64,000 nucleotides of DNA from AWTP1-9 sp035703165 (GCA_035703165.1 DASSYR010000031.1:21433-85432), one strand, 5' to 3'; numbered from the stretch's first letter, positions 1 through 8,554 are shown. Numbers and translations: made by a program. The notes: generated from the sequence alone by a model not told the origin.

Positions 1-36
1 GAAAGTGTGGGGCGTCCCTGGTTCCCGGGATTATAA
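1..36 (+). CDS. C-terminal end of an unidentified protein (partial)
   Basis: An open frame enters from the left edge and stops with TAA at 34-36, encoding the tail ESVGRPWFPGL. It is followed 8 nt later by a strong rho-independent terminator on the same strand, which supports a real gene end. Eleven residues are too few to name a family. Confidence 0.35.
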   Translation, partial: ESVGRPWFPGL

Positions 37-44
37 AATTATTT

Positions 45-73
45 AACCGTTTGCTTTTGTAAACGGTTTTTTT
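45..73 (+). terminator. rho-independent terminator
   Basis: AACCGTTT (45-52) pairs perfectly with AAACGGTT (61-68) across an 8-nt loop and is followed by a T run. It would end the gene entering from the left and overlaps the stop region of the leftward aminotransferase gene. Confidence 0.7.
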
Positions 74-1172
74 ACACAATATTTTTTAACGCCAGGCAAA
101 AAGATTGCATTTCTTCAATTGTTCCCATGCTTACCCGGCACCATTTACCACCAAAGTGTCCTCGAAATTGAACATAAATATTTTGTGCCTCCATTTCCTT
201 TACAAAATCTTTTTTTATTGAGCCTATGTTGAACAATATAAAATTAGTGTGTGAAGGAATATATTCTAATCCAAGATTGGAAAAAGTGGTATAGCAAATT
301 TGTTTTGCTTTTTCTGCATTGCTTTTACTGAACTGAACAAAAGCCGAGTCATCCAGCGATGCGGATGCAGCTAAGGCAGAAACTACACTCACACCGGCAT
401 CCGGCCAGGGTTGATGTTTTTTTAAAACATTTATCGTGTCAGGATGCGCAATGGCGTAACCCACTCTTGCACCCGCCAGTCCGTAAACCTTTGAAAAAGT
501 TTTGGCAACGATGATATTTTTATTGCTGACAGCTAAATCTGCCAAAGAAGGTAAATCCGCATATTCCGTATAAGCTTCATCAATAAATACAGTTGTTTTT
601 TTGGATGCTTCCTCAGCAAAATTTCTTAATTCTTTTACATCATTAACGGTGCCCGTAGGATTGTTTGGGTTACATACATACACCATTCGTGTGTCAGGAG
701 TTATACTACTCAACATCTTGCTTAAATCATGTACCCGGTTTTCATTTAGCGGAATTCGGTTAAAGGAAAGACCGAAACTTTCCGCCTGCCCGTTCCACAC
801 ACGATAAGCCGGTTCACCTGCCATAATATGACCTTTAACTGAAGAAATGTGAAGCGTTGTTAGCCCGATAATGTCTGAAGAACCTGCACCGAGTAAAATA
901 TTTTCCATGCTCACTTTCCAGTGCGATGCAATTTTTTGTTTTAATAAAGGGATGAGGTCATCAGGATAACGATTTGAATGTATATACCCCTCTATAATTG
1001 CTTTTCTGGCCATGGGAGAGGGGCCATAAGCATTTTCATTGCTGTTAAGCAAAATTTGTTTTGCTGGCGGCGAAAAACGTTTTACACCGCCTGCTAATAC
1101 TTCGGTGGCAATCCCTAACCCGGCAAGGGCTAAACTACTTTGGCGTATCCATTGACGGCGTGAACTCGGCAT
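72..1172 (-). CDS. HisC-like class I/II aminotransferase with a Tat signal
   Basis: A PLP-dependent fold-type I aminotransferase of 366 aa, resembling histidinol-phosphate aminotransferase. Visible motifs are CNPNNPTG (residues 167-174), FIDEAY (196-201) and the Schiff-base lysine K228 in TFSKVYGLAG. Unusually, the N-terminus carries a twin-arginine motif (SRRQWIRQS, residues 4-12) followed by a hydrophobic stretch ending in AGG, so a folded, cofactor-loaded enzyme may be exported. It follows the leftward DinB/ABM pair at 72 nt and could be the last gene of that unit. No other his genes are nearby, so the true substrate is unknown; the name HisC should not be taken literally. Confidence 0.88.
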   Translation of the reverse strand: MPSSRRQWIRQSSLALAGLGIATEVLAGGVKRFSPPAKQILLNSNENAYGPSPMARKAIIEGYIHSNRYPDDLIPLLKQKIASHWKVSMENILLGAGSSDIIGLTTLHISSVKGHIMAGEPAYRVWNGQAESFGLSFNRIPLNENRVHDLSKMLSSITPDTRMVYVCNPNNPTGTVNDVKELRNFAEEASKKTTVFIDEAYTEYADLPSLADLAVSNKNIIVAKTFSKVYGLAGARVGYAIAHPDTINVLKKHQPWPDAGVSVVSALAASASLDDSAFVQFSKSNAEKAKQICYTTFSNLGLEYIPSHTNFILFNIGSIKKDFVKEMEAQNIYVQFRGHFGGKWCRVSMGTIEEMQSFCLALKNIV

Positions 1173-1244
1173 GGCAGAAAATTTTTACAAAAGTTACAAC
1201 CTTTGTACCAGCCTGTAAATTTTTTCTGTTGGCTTCTATTACTT

Positions 1245-1547
1245 TTAGTAATCGAAACATTCATAATGTTGCACATACGGCTCTTTTTCCATCAGGTATT
1301 TTTCATCTTCCTCATAATATCTCGCAGTAGTAATGTTCTTTCCTGCAAATGCTTTTATGCTTTCTACATGATCCCACCAGGAAATCACCATAATATGCGT
1401 AATATCTCCTTCCGGTTGTTGCCATATTTGTGCGCCCAAATTTCCTTTTGTGGAAGTAAGTTCTTTAATACCTGTCGCTTCCACATAATTTCGGTAAATA
1501 ACAGCATCAGCTGTTTTTGTTCTGCCGTGCCATGTTCTTACTATCAT
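1245..1547 (-). CDS. Antibiotic biosynthesis monooxygenase (ABM)-like small protein
   Basis: A 100-aa protein with the pattern of a dimeric alpha/beta-barrel (ABM superfamily): an opening MIVRTWHGRT strand, a central ITHIMVISWWDHVESIKAFAG segment typical of the family, and a YEEDEKYL helix near the end. No signal peptide is visible. It lies 11 nt downstream of the DinB-like gene on the same strand, so the two are probably co-transcribed. A paralogue with the same opening (MIARIWHGYT) and the same AIKDFAG-type segment lies on the opposite strand at 3705-4028. Such proteins range from heme or quinone enzymes to orphan stress proteins; the activity cannot be assigned here. Confidence 0.8.
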   Translation of the reverse strand: MIVRTWHGRTKTADAVIYRNYVEATGIKELTSTKGNLGAQIWQQPEGDITHIMVISWWDHVESIKAFAGKNITTARYYEEDEKYLMEKEPYVQHYECFDY

Positions 1548-1558
1548 TTTATTATATT

Positions 1559-2032
1559 TTAATTGTTTTTAACCGCCAGGGCAATTTGACCGATATGATA
1601 GATATCATGCTGTATCTGTCCGTTTAAAAATGTACGCAATGGATAAATAGAACCGGCAAATTTTTCATCAAGCGATTCATCCTTGTATTGGCTAAGCGCT
1701 GTTATCAATGCTTGGTGATTAAGCTCAACTTTTTTTATCAGGGCTTTCCAATTGTCTTCTGTTTGCATGGCCGGCAAAGGCGGCCAGTCGTCGGCTGAAT
1801 TCACTTTAATTGAGGCCTCCTTATCTCCATTTAATTTTTTTACAAAATAAACCCTCCAGGCTAAAAGATGTTGCAAAATTTCGTAGGCGGAATGGCCGGT
1901 TGCAGAGGGTTTTTTATACACTTTTTTTATATCCGCTTGCTTAACAATATCCATTAAAGGTTTTCCATAAAATGGCTGACCTTGATAAATCGTTTGAAAT
2001 TCAGTAATGTAGTTTTTAATTTCTCCGTACAT
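1559..2032 (-). CDS. DinB-like family protein
   Basis: A 157-aa four-helix-bundle protein of the DinB/YfiT-like type. Candidate metal ligands are H47 and H55 in the first helical region (GHSAYEILQHLLAW) and H142 and H146 in the C-terminal QHDIYHIGQIAL helix, which is the family's usual C-terminal HxxxH arrangement. Family members include metal-dependent thiol transferases, but most are uncharacterised. The gene heads a leftward unit with the ABM-like gene 11 nt downstream and is divergent from the AraC regulator at 2165, which is therefore a candidate regulator. Confidence 0.85.
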   Translation of the reverse strand: MYGEIKNYITEFQTIYQGQPFYGKPLMDIVKQADIKKVYKKPSATGHSAYEILQHLLAWRVYFVKKLNGDKEASIKVNSADDWPPLPAMQTEDNWKALIKKVELNHQALITALSQYKDESLDEKFAGSIYPLRTFLNGQIQHDIYHIGQIALAVKNN

Positions 2033-2164
2033 TTTTTGTTATTTATAAACCGTAAATTCATTAAATCTTTTTTCAAACAACTTAGAAATCTTGCTTTCTT
2101 TATCAGTTACAAAATTTTATTCAGGGAGCGGCTAAGATTTTATTTTAATGAGTAACTTTATTTT

Positions 2165-3022
2165 ATGCGTTTGGCAGATATACATATCCTCCATCAATCA
2201 GATTTTTACCGGGTGGTTGATTTTCAATGCCATTGTAATTTTTGCTCAATAAGTAATCTTGAATACAACAATAGCTTTTCCATATCTTTTATTCGCAAAG
2301 GCTTTTTTGAATACCAGACTTTTAAAAGGAAGGATGAAATACATGTGGGCAGGGTATTAATTTCAAAGCCTGGTTTTGAACATACTACCCGGCATATTGA
2401 TAATCAGCCGGACATAGTAACTATTTTTGACTTTAAACAGACGTTTTTCAAGGAAAATATACTGGAGGTTTATGGGAGCAAACTACCCTGGGTTTTACTG
2501 AATAATGATATTCACGCCATTATGGTAAAAACCTCACCGGAAATGGAATATCTCCATCATCATATTTTTCAAAAAATAAGCTCGGGCAATTATAATTCCC
2601 TTGAAATAGATGAGCGGGTAATTACCATCGTGGAAAAGGTAATGACCGTTTTGGGAAGTATGGAGGTACCAGAATTGATTCCCGATAAATTAAAGCAAAA
2701 TCATTTAAATACTATTGAGGCAGCACGGGATTTTATCCTGAATAATTTTAAAGAAAATATTTCCCTCCAGCAGTTAGCTAACCATTGCTATGTTAGCCCT
2801 TTTCATTTCAGCAGGATATTTAAAGCCATTCTTAATATATCACCACACCAGTATTTAAGTTCGGTCAGGCTGGCCCATGCTAAAGTACTACTTACCGAAA
2901 CATTGGCTCCCGTTGCAGATATTGCCTATGATTGCGGATTTAACAGCCCTGAACATTTTGTTACGGCTTTTAAACAGTATTATAAAATCAATCCCTCCGC
3001 TTTGCGAAAACAAATTGTTTGA
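2165..3022 (+). CDS. AraC family transcriptional regulator
   Basis: A 285-aa regulator with an N-terminal cupin-like sensing region (about 1-170) and a C-terminal pair of helix-turn-helix motifs (about 187-285). The first is in ISLQQLANHCYVSPFHFSRIFK and the second in VADIAYDCGFNSPEHFVTAFK, followed by the usual NPSALR tail. The N-terminus has an unusual cluster of C and H residues (FQCHCNFCS, near 20-28) that could bind metal or sense redox state; this is inference. A near-consensus -7 box, TAACTTTA, lies at 2153-2160, only a few bases from the start codon. It is divergent from the DinB/ABM unit. Confidence 0.88.
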   Translation: MRLADIHILHQSDFYRVVDFQCHCNFCSISNLEYNNSFSISFIRKGFFEYQTFKRKDEIHVGRVLISKPGFEHTTRHIDNQPDIVTIFDFKQTFFKENILEVYGSKLPWVLLNNDIHAIMVKTSPEMEYLHHHIFQKISSGNYNSLEIDERVITIVEKVMTVLGSMEVPELIPDKLKQNHLNTIEAARDFILNNFKENISLQQLANHCYVSPFHFSRIFKAILNISPHQYLSSVRLAHAKVLLTETLAPVADIAYDCGFNSPEHFVTAFKQYYKINPSALRKQIV

Positions 3023-3072
3023 AAGAGCAAGATTCCTAAGTTAACCCGTTATTTATCTTTTTAAAATTGTGT

Positions 3073-3654
3073 ATGAAAGCGTCGGTATTACCGGGTAATT
3101 TGTTTTTCAATGAGCTAACTCATTTAAACTGGAAGCAATACGAAGTCTTAATGGGGGAGAAGGGAGGATGTGGAAACTGTTGGTGTATGCTATTTCGTTT
3201 GCCTTATCGGGAGTTTCAACAAAATAAGCCAAACGGAAACAAAAAATTAATGCACCAATTGGTAAATAAGGGTAAGCCGGTTGGTTTAATTTTATCAATA
3301 GCAGATGAGCCGATAGGCTGGATTGCTATGGCGCCAAGAGAAGATTATATCAAAATTGAAAAATCCAGGGTGTTTAAGCGAATAGATAATAATCCTGTGT
3401 GGAGTATAACATGCTTTTTTATTAAGAAGGAGTACAGGAAAATGGGATTGTCTAAGCAACTGATTAAAGGAGCTGTTGATTTTGCCAAAAGGAAAAATAT
3501 AAAAATACTGGAAGCATACCCCACTATACCTTATTCAGAAAATGTGCCGCCGCCTTTTTTGTGGGTGGGAGTACTTTCAGCCTTTACAGATTGTGGATTT
3601 AAAGTGGTGAAACAAAACAGCAAGACCCGGGCAATGGTGAGATTGAAATTATAA
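3073..3654 (+). CDS. GNAT family N-acetyltransferase
   Basis: A 193-aa protein counting from the ATG at 3073; an in-frame TTG two codons upstream is possible but less likely. The acetyl-CoA fold is visible in the central strand and loop: NPVWSITCFFIKKEYRKMGLSKQLIKGAVDFAK, where the K-x-x-R-K-M-G-L-S stretch replaces the canonical Q/R-x-x-G-x-G/A loop. The N-terminal GGCGNCWCMLF segment has three cysteines and is typical of a GNAT subgroup common in Bacillota and Bacteroidota. The substrate is unknown. The gene follows the AraC regulator on the same strand. Confidence 0.82.
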   Translation: MKASVLPGNLFFNELTHLNWKQYEVLMGEKGGCGNCWCMLFRLPYREFQQNKPNGNKKLMHQLVNKGKPVGLILSIADEPIGWIAMAPREDYIKIEKSRVFKRIDNNPVWSITCFFIKKEYRKMGLSKQLIKGAVDFAKRKNIKILEAYPTIPYSENVPPPFLWVGVLSAFTDCGFKVVKQNSKTRAMVRLKL

Positions 3655-3704
3655 AGCGATTCCAATATCATTTAGCAAAAATCATGTAACTAAAAACCAA
3701 TAAT

Positions 3705-4028
3705 ATGATAGCAAGAATTTGGCACGGTTATACCGATAAGAGCAATGCCAACGCTTACGAAACTCTGTTAAAAAATGAAATATTTACCGGTATCGCAAAA
3801 AAAAATATTGTGGGCTACAAAGGCATACAACTATTGCGAAGGGAATTAGAAAATGAAGTAGAGTTTATTACCATTATGTGGTTTGATACCCTGCAGGCAA
3901 TTAAGGATTTTGCTGGGACGGATTATGAAACTGCTGTAGTATTGCCCCAGGCCAGAGCTTTGTTAAAGAGATTTGATGCAAAATCCCAACATTATGAAAT
4001 AGCACACGGTATGTTTGTTACGGTTTAG
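3705..4028 (+). CDS. ABM-fold small protein (paralogue)
   Basis: A 107-aa protein similar to the product of 1245-1547: the opening MIARIWHGYT matches MIVRTWHGRT, and FITIMWFDTLQAIKDFAG matches the paralogue's central segment. It is probably a dimeric alpha/beta-barrel protein. It lies 50 nt after the GNAT gene and may share its transcript. The two copies face opposite ways around the AraC and GNAT genes, suggesting a local duplication. Function unknown. Confidence 0.75.
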   Translation: MIARIWHGYTDKSNANAYETLLKNEIFTGIAKKNIVGYKGIQLLRRELENEVEFITIMWFDTLQAIKDFAGTDYETAVVLPQARALLKRFDAKSQHYEIAHGMFVTV

Positions 4029-4393
4029 CTTGTTACCATCTACAATCGGCTACTTTTAAAGTTATCAGGGAATTTTTCCATTGTTTTTTTATAGATCAAT
4101 TGCGGTTTTTTGCCTGGTGATAGGGCATAAGAATGTTCCATTTTTTACAGGTCATCATTCCCTGTAGCTTTTCAAAAGGCTGTTGTCATTTTTTTTGTTA
4201 ATTCCCCGGGCTTATACAGAAAAATTTATTGCTGAAAAGCATATCTGGTTATTTTTACAAATCGGCACTGACCTTTATAACCGGTAGGCTTAACAATTGT
4301 CAACTTAGCAGTTAATGAATGTCATCTGATGTTGCAGCATTAAATTTCATTTTTGTTGTATAAATTAAAACTAACCACTTAAAATTTGGGACT
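4029..4393. other. 365-bp intergenic stretch
   Basis: AT-rich, with no convincing open frame, RNA gene or repeat. The near-consensus AAAATTTG about 15 nt before the next start could be a -7 element of its promoter (seven of eight positions), but this is weak. Confidence 0.3.
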
Positions 4394-4828
4394 ATGAAAA
4401 GGGAATACTTAATTAATGTAAAAAATGTTGATAACAGGCTGGTTATCTATCTTAATGGAGAAACTGTTTGGGATAGTGGTATTATACACGGCGATCCTGA
4501 TTTAGACCAGTTTGTTGATATAACAGAGTCTTTAATGCAACATCCTGAATATGCAAGTGAATTGATATTTGAAGGGTTTAACGATACATACCAGTCAAAC
4601 GGGAGTACCGACGAGCTTAACCCCTGGCACTTTCAGTATAGGGTTTTTGTAAGAACATTAGACGATAAGGGAAATGTAATTAGTGAAACAGATATGCTGG
4701 CTCCTTATAATGAAAAGCACTTGTCTAATCCAAACATAAGAGCTATTAATAATAGTTACCTTATCGTAAAGAAAAACGATGAGTTTAAGGTTGTATCCAA
4801 CTCATTATCGCAGCAGTTTTATAAGTAA
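4394..4828 (+). CDS. Hypothetical protein, 144 aa
   Basis: I do not recognise the family. The protein is acidic, has no signal peptide or membrane segment, and looks mostly beta-stranded: an opening strand pair (residues 3-30), a GDPDLDQFVDITESL segment and a C-terminal NNSYLIVKKNDEFKVVSN strand pair. The frame is fully open with a normal ATG and is followed by a terminator-like hairpin, which supports a real single-gene transcript. A small soluble binding domain is possible but unproven. Confidence 0.6.
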   Translation: MKREYLINVKNVDNRLVIYLNGETVWDSGIIHGDPDLDQFVDITESLMQHPEYASELIFEGFNDTYQSNGSTDELNPWHFQYRVFVRTLDDKGNVISETDMLAPYNEKHLSNPNIRAINNSYLIVKKNDEFKVVSNSLSQQFYK

Positions 4829-4876
4829 GTTGATAGAGTTAATCTTTTTTCTGGTAAGATATTTTCACAGTAGGAT

Positions 4877-4913
4877 CGGATCATTATAGGATTTGATCCG
4901 GTGCTTGTTTTTT
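4877..4913 (+). terminator. Probable rho-independent terminator
   Basis: CGGATCA (4877-4883) pairs with TGATCCG (4894-4900) and is followed by a T-rich tract to 4913. It lies about 50 nt after the stop of the 144-aa gene. Confidence 0.5.
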
Positions 4914-5046
4914 AATGGATAATGATGCCTTGTATTCGAACTGTGTTAATTTGTTTATGTGAATAAATATCTTATTTGTGAAAATAATTTAATTACATAA
5001 ATCAGCAGAAGACTAGACTGATAGAGAAAAGGTATTTTTTCATCTT

Positions 5047-6471
5047 TTAATAAGCATTGCCAGAATCACCCGAATAGACTGGCTTACCTGTAGCACTAAT
5101 TATAAGCGGGCTGGAAGTAGCCAGAACACCCGGTATTGGAAATTTCCAGATTTCGTTTCCTGAGCTAGCATTTAATGCGTAAATGTAACCTGATCCGCCA
5201 CCTCCAACATAAACTATGTTATCTGATTCAATCGGGCTGGCTCCATTTGAGTATATTCTCTTTTGCCAAATGAGTGAACCGTTAGATACATTTAAGGCAT
5301 CAACATAGCCATTGTCATCACAAATAAATAAACGGTTATTATGTACAAAGGGGCTTGTTGAAAAACCTTTATTTTCCAAAGCTACCCATCTTACTGTTCC
5401 CGTGAGTGCATCAACAGCATACATGTTTCCCTTTACAGATGTATCTGAAAAATTAAACCAGCCGGCAATATAGACGACACCGTTTTCAACGGTGGGCGAT
5501 GATTGCTCGAGCGACACACCATTAGTAGAAAAACGCCATACATTATTACCTGTAGTAGCATCAATAGCGTGTAGATAGGCATCTCTACTTCCCACATAGA
5601 TAATTCCGTTAGCAATGGTAGCTCCCGATTGATTAATAACACTGCCGGTTGGATATTTCCATATCAACTGGCCGGTAGCTGCATTTAACGCGTAAAGAAA
5701 AAAGTCTGAACTTCCAAAATAAACTATGCCGTTGGCATATATAGGACTTGAGCTAATATTTGCTCCGCTGAGGTATTTCCATTTTAAGTTTCCAGTAGCC
5801 GCATCTAATGCATATAAATAATCGTCATTGCTACCCACATATATTGTATTTTCAAAAAAGACGGCATCTGATTCAACTCCGGTGTCGCCAGCTTTAAATT
5901 TCCATAATAAAGCTCCCGTAATTGCATTAAAAGCGTACACATAGCTGTCAATACAACCTACATATACTACTCCGTTATTATAAGTTGGACTAGAATAGAC
6001 AAAACTACCGCCACCTGTAAATGACCATATTAAGTCTCCGGTTAGGGCATTTAAAGCATAAAATTTGTTATTGCTCCCACCAATATATAGGAAATTTATT
6101 TTAGCAACAGTTAAAACCACTACATATTTTTTCTCACTTTTATCTTGAGCTGTTACAGTATAAGTGATAGGAGACGAAAAATTTTGAGCTATTCCACTGG
6201 CAGGAGAAATGGTAGCCCCTTTAATAGTTATTTCAGGGATAAGGTTTATTAAATTAGTTCCAAATGGTAATTCTGCTTTAATTGTATCGGAAAGTATAGT
6301 TACAGTAATGGGAAGAATAGTCCCATCTGGTTTTTTCAGATTAAAAGCTAGTATTTCCTTGGAGGAATCTAATATTGCAGGGGTAAAAGTTATTGGGTCG
6401 TTTTTACTGCAGGAAATAAATAGAATAATAATGATGGTAAAAACAAGAGAAGGGTACTTTAAAAATTTCAT
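5047..6471 (-). CDS. PQQ-type beta-propeller lipoprotein
   Basis: A 474-aa secreted lipoprotein: hydrophobic N-terminus then lipobox FISCSK with the lipidated cysteine at C21. Residues about 30-122 resemble the bacterial Ig-like domain that often precedes propellers (DUF5018-like), ending in YTVTAQDKSEKKYVVVLTV. From about 125 to the end there are roughly eight repeats of the PQQ/WD-like blade signature, such as LYALDAATGNLKWKY and VYVGSNDDYLYALDA. These propellers may bind a quinone, act as scaffolds (BamB-like) or be of unknown use; no catalytic residues for a quinoprotein dehydrogenase are evident. It is a lone gene, so its partner is not indicated. Confidence 0.85.
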   Translation of the reverse strand: MKFLKYPSLVFTIIIILFISCSKNDPITFTPAILDSSKEILAFNLKKPDGTILPITVTILSDTIKAELPFGTNLINLIPEITIKGATISPASGIAQNFSSPITYTVTAQDKSEKKYVVVLTVAKINFLYIGGSNNKFYALNALTGDLIWSFTGGGSFVYSSPTYNNGVVYVGCIDSYVYAFNAITGALLWKFKAGDTGVESDAVFFENTIYVGSNDDYLYALDAATGNLKWKYLSGANISSSPIYANGIVYFGSSDFFLYALNAATGQLIWKYPTGSVINQSGATIANGIIYVGSRDAYLHAIDATTGNNVWRFSTNGVSLEQSSPTVENGVVYIAGWFNFSDTSVKGNMYAVDALTGTVRWVALENKGFSTSPFVHNNRLFICDDNGYVDALNVSNGSLIWQKRIYSNGASPIESDNIVYVGGGGSGYIYALNASSGNEIWKFPIPGVLATSSPLIISATGKPVYSGDSGNAY

Positions 6472-6882
6472 GACAATCAGTTAATAAGATAGCCTCTTAA
6501 GTAGAGGTTATCAAAATTAATTAAAAATTCAATTAGCAAAAGAAAAAATCTCATTCATTCGATTAATAGGATAAAATTTTAATATATGGTTTATTGTTTA
6601 GACTTTTTAAAGGTGTTAGTAGTAATTTGTTAGTGCCTTTTTAAAGTGATAAAAATTTACGAGACTAATATAATTTTTTTAATTAGGGTGGTTTAGTTTA
6701 TAACATTATAAGAAGAGTTATATTCAAATACTACCTTTTGCGTTGCCATTTCTTGTTAGATAATAATCCAAACAAATTATTAGAGAAAGTAATTTACTAT
6801 AGTATAGTTGGAGCCGATAATTTATAAAATTTTTAGAGAATGACTTATTATGATACTTTTGTTATTAACCCACCATTATCCC
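6472..6882. other. AT-rich intergenic stretch before the repeat array
   Basis: About 410 bp with no open frame of note. It leads into the 204-bp repeat at 6883. Nothing else seen. Confidence 0.3.
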
Positions 6883-7086
6883 TTGTTCGGTATTCGATAT
6901 TTTCATTTCTGAAAGCGAGGCAGCCTGCTTTATGAATAATGTAATGACCGCTATGGCGGGAGCAAATTATTTCGTCAGGCTGAGCGTGTCGAAGCCTGAC
7001 AAGCGGTGGTGATAAAGTATTTAAACCGAAGAATGATGAACAGGAAATAAAGAACACCGAAGGAAAATTTCATCACTCACGATTCT
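6883..7086 (+). repeat. 204-bp intergenic repeat, long unit (copy 1)
   Basis: It runs from TTGTTCGGTATTCG to the next such start exactly 204 bp later. It contains an inverted repeat, GTCAGGCT, 11 nt, AGCCTGAC, at 6974-7000, and a second imperfect inverted repeat between CGAACACCGAA-like and TTCGGTATTCG-like ends. Nearly identical copies occur at 10107 and 10311, with truncated copies at 9917 and 10596. Confidence 0.9.
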
Positions 7087-7167
7087 TTGTTCGGTATTCG
7101 GTATTCATATTTTCGAAAAAGAGAGAATAACAAACATTGAAGGAAAAACTTCATCATTCATCATTCC
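7087..7167 (+). repeat. 81-bp intergenic repeat, short unit
   Basis: Shares the first about 26 bp and the last about 50 bp with the 204-bp unit but lacks its 123-bp middle, which carries the GTCAGGCT inverted repeat. The same 81-bp length recurs at 10026 and 10515. A third TTGTTCGGTATTCG start at 7168 begins a truncated copy ending near 7208. Confidence 0.85.
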
Positions 7168-7217
7168 TTGTTCGGTATTCGATATTCAATATTCATATTT
7201 CCGGAAGCGATGTTTGC

Positions 7218-7664
7218 CTACTTTAATAATTTTACATTTACTGCAGACGGCCCTTTAGGTGTTTTCTCTATTTCAAAACTTACTTTGTTTTGTTCTTTCA
7301 CCGGTTCTTGTAACGAATTTGCATGAAAGAAAAAACTTTGTTGAGTATTCCGGTCTTTAATAAATCCAAAACCTTTAGCAGTATTGTAAAAGGTGATAAT
7401 TCCCTTGTGCGGCTCTGTTTTATTTAGCCTGTCCTCAAGCCTGGGAGTCCCTATTTCAATATCTTCAACATTGATCATTTCCTTTTTCTTTGGGTCAGGT
7501 GGGGTGGAAGAAAGATTGCCGTTTTCATCAATATAAGCAAGCATGTTATCAAAGCCCTTTAATTCTTTTGCTTTCTCTTTACGCTCCTGTTTTCGTTCAG
7601 CTTTTTGTTTTTTGTTTTGATCCCTTTTCTTTTCTCTTTCTTTTTTGTTCCAGGTTTCGCCCAT
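7218..7664 (-). CDS. Cold-shock-domain protein with basic N-terminal extension
   Basis: A 148-aa protein from the ATG at 7664 (an upstream in-frame start adds three residues). The first about 35 residues are dominated by K, E, R and Q, a charged, probably helical or disordered RNA-binding tail. The C-terminal cold-shock domain (about 87-148) shows the two RNA-binding motifs KGFGFIKD and SFFFHANSL. It is likely an RNA chaperone. It is the last gene of a leftward set with the 81-aa protein (35 nt upstream) and the RRM protein. Repeat arrays begin just beyond its stop. Confidence 0.88.
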   Translation of the reverse strand: MGETWNKKEREKKRDQNKKQKAERKQERKEKAKELKGFDNMLAYIDENGNLSSTPPDPKKKEMINVEDIEIGTPRLEDRLNKTEPHKGIITFYNTAKGFGFIKDRNTQQSFFFHANSLQEPVKEQNKVSFEIEKTPKGPSAVNVKLLK

Positions 7665-7699
7665 TAGTAACATTGTTTAAGTGATTTCAAACTAATTTT

Positions 7700-7945
7700 T
7701 TAAGATAGTTTGGTAAATGAAAGCCCATTGTATAAACGAGACAGACTCATGTCCTGTGTTTTATTCCATTCAACAACTGCATTCGCATTTACTATTCTCC
7801 AGAAGTTTTTAGATTTCATTTCTTCATAGTCTCTTCCCTTTATAAAGATGCCTGTTATTGTATTTCTTTCTTTAAAATGAATATTTACAGGTTGATTTTT
7901 CCCCTGTTTGTTGTCTATAAATTTTTCAATCATTTCTGCGGTCAT
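7700..7945 (-). CDS. Small protein, possibly Sm/Hfq-like
   Basis: An 81-aa protein with no signal peptide. An N-terminal helix (MIEKFIDNKQ) is followed by PVNIHFKERNTITGIFIKG, whose spacing resembles the Sm1 motif of Hfq (helix, PV-I-hydrophobic strand, then a second strand with L/I-x-G). A later strand, FWRIVNANAVVEW, could be strand 4 of the barrel. The resemblance is by eye only and the conserved Hfq KH residues are absent. It is the middle gene of a leftward set between an RRM protein and a cold-shock-domain protein, which supports an RNA-related role. The frame ends 35 nt before the CSD gene. Confidence 0.75.
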   Translation of the reverse strand: MTAEMIEKFIDNKQGKNQPVNIHFKERNTITGIFIKGRDYEEMKSKNFWRIVNANAVVEWNKTQDMSLSRLYNGLSFTKLS

Positions 7946-7970
7946 ACTCCAGTGTTTAGTTTATAAAAAA

Positions 7971-8252
7971 TTACCAGCGTTTGGAAGATGAACGGTTGTT
8001 GCTGCGCTCCTCCCTGGGCCGGGCTTCAATCACTTTAATAGGTCTTCCGTCAACCATAATACCATTCAGTTCTTTAATAGCATTATTTGCTTCATTGTCA
8101 TCACTCATTTCCACAAAGCCAAAACCACGGCTTTGTTGAGTGAATTTATCCATAATTACTTTGGCTGAACTTACAGCGCCATAAGGGGTAAACAATTTTG
8201 TTAACCCGTCATCAGTTACGTTAAAACCGAGATTTGAAACATAGAGATTCAT
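7971..8252 (-). CDS. RRM-domain RNA-binding protein (copy 1)
   Basis: A 93-aa single RNA recognition motif. RNP2 is LYVSNLGF near the N-terminus and RNP1 is RGFGFVEM (about 43-50). The C-terminal tail is short, basic and Arg/Ser-rich (RPREERSNNRSSSKRW). Such proteins are common single-domain RNA binders in Bacteroidota and cyanobacteria and may act as RNA chaperones. It is the first gene of the leftward RRM / small protein / CSD set and is divergent from rhlE. A paralogue lies at 47795-48088 and the two leaders share a motif. Confidence 0.93.
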   Translation of the reverse strand: MNLYVSNLGFNVTDDGLTKLFTPYGAVSSAKVIMDKFTQQSRGFGFVEMSDDNEANNAIKELNGIMVDGRPIKVIEARPREERSNNRSSSKRW

Positions 8253-8372
8253 TGTTATAAAAAATTAGATGAAAAATTGCCTGAGTAAGTGGAGGTGTAA
8301 AAGAAAAATATCGGAGAAAAAGGGGTAAATTATTATTCAATTACAAGACAAAATGACTCAAACTGTCTTTTT

Positions 8373-8380
8373 CAAAGATA
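8373..8380 (-). promoter_or_regulatory. Putative -7 promoter element for the RRM gene
   Basis: On the minus strand this reads TATCTTTG, a perfect match to the Bacteroidota -7 consensus TAnnTTTG. No well-spaced -33 box was found. It would give a leader of roughly 110-115 nt before the RRM start. Confidence 0.35.
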
Positions 8381-8554
8381 AGCTTTTTAAGCAAGGTAAA
8401 AACTTATTATTTTGTTACACTTCACAACACGATAAAAAATTAAATTAGCCATTTCGGGATATTAAAAGTATCTTTACTATTCTTAATGTTATTACTCTCT
8501 CTGTTTGTGTAGTTTAACTCCTCCTCAAATACTGTGACGTGTTAACGTAAGGCG

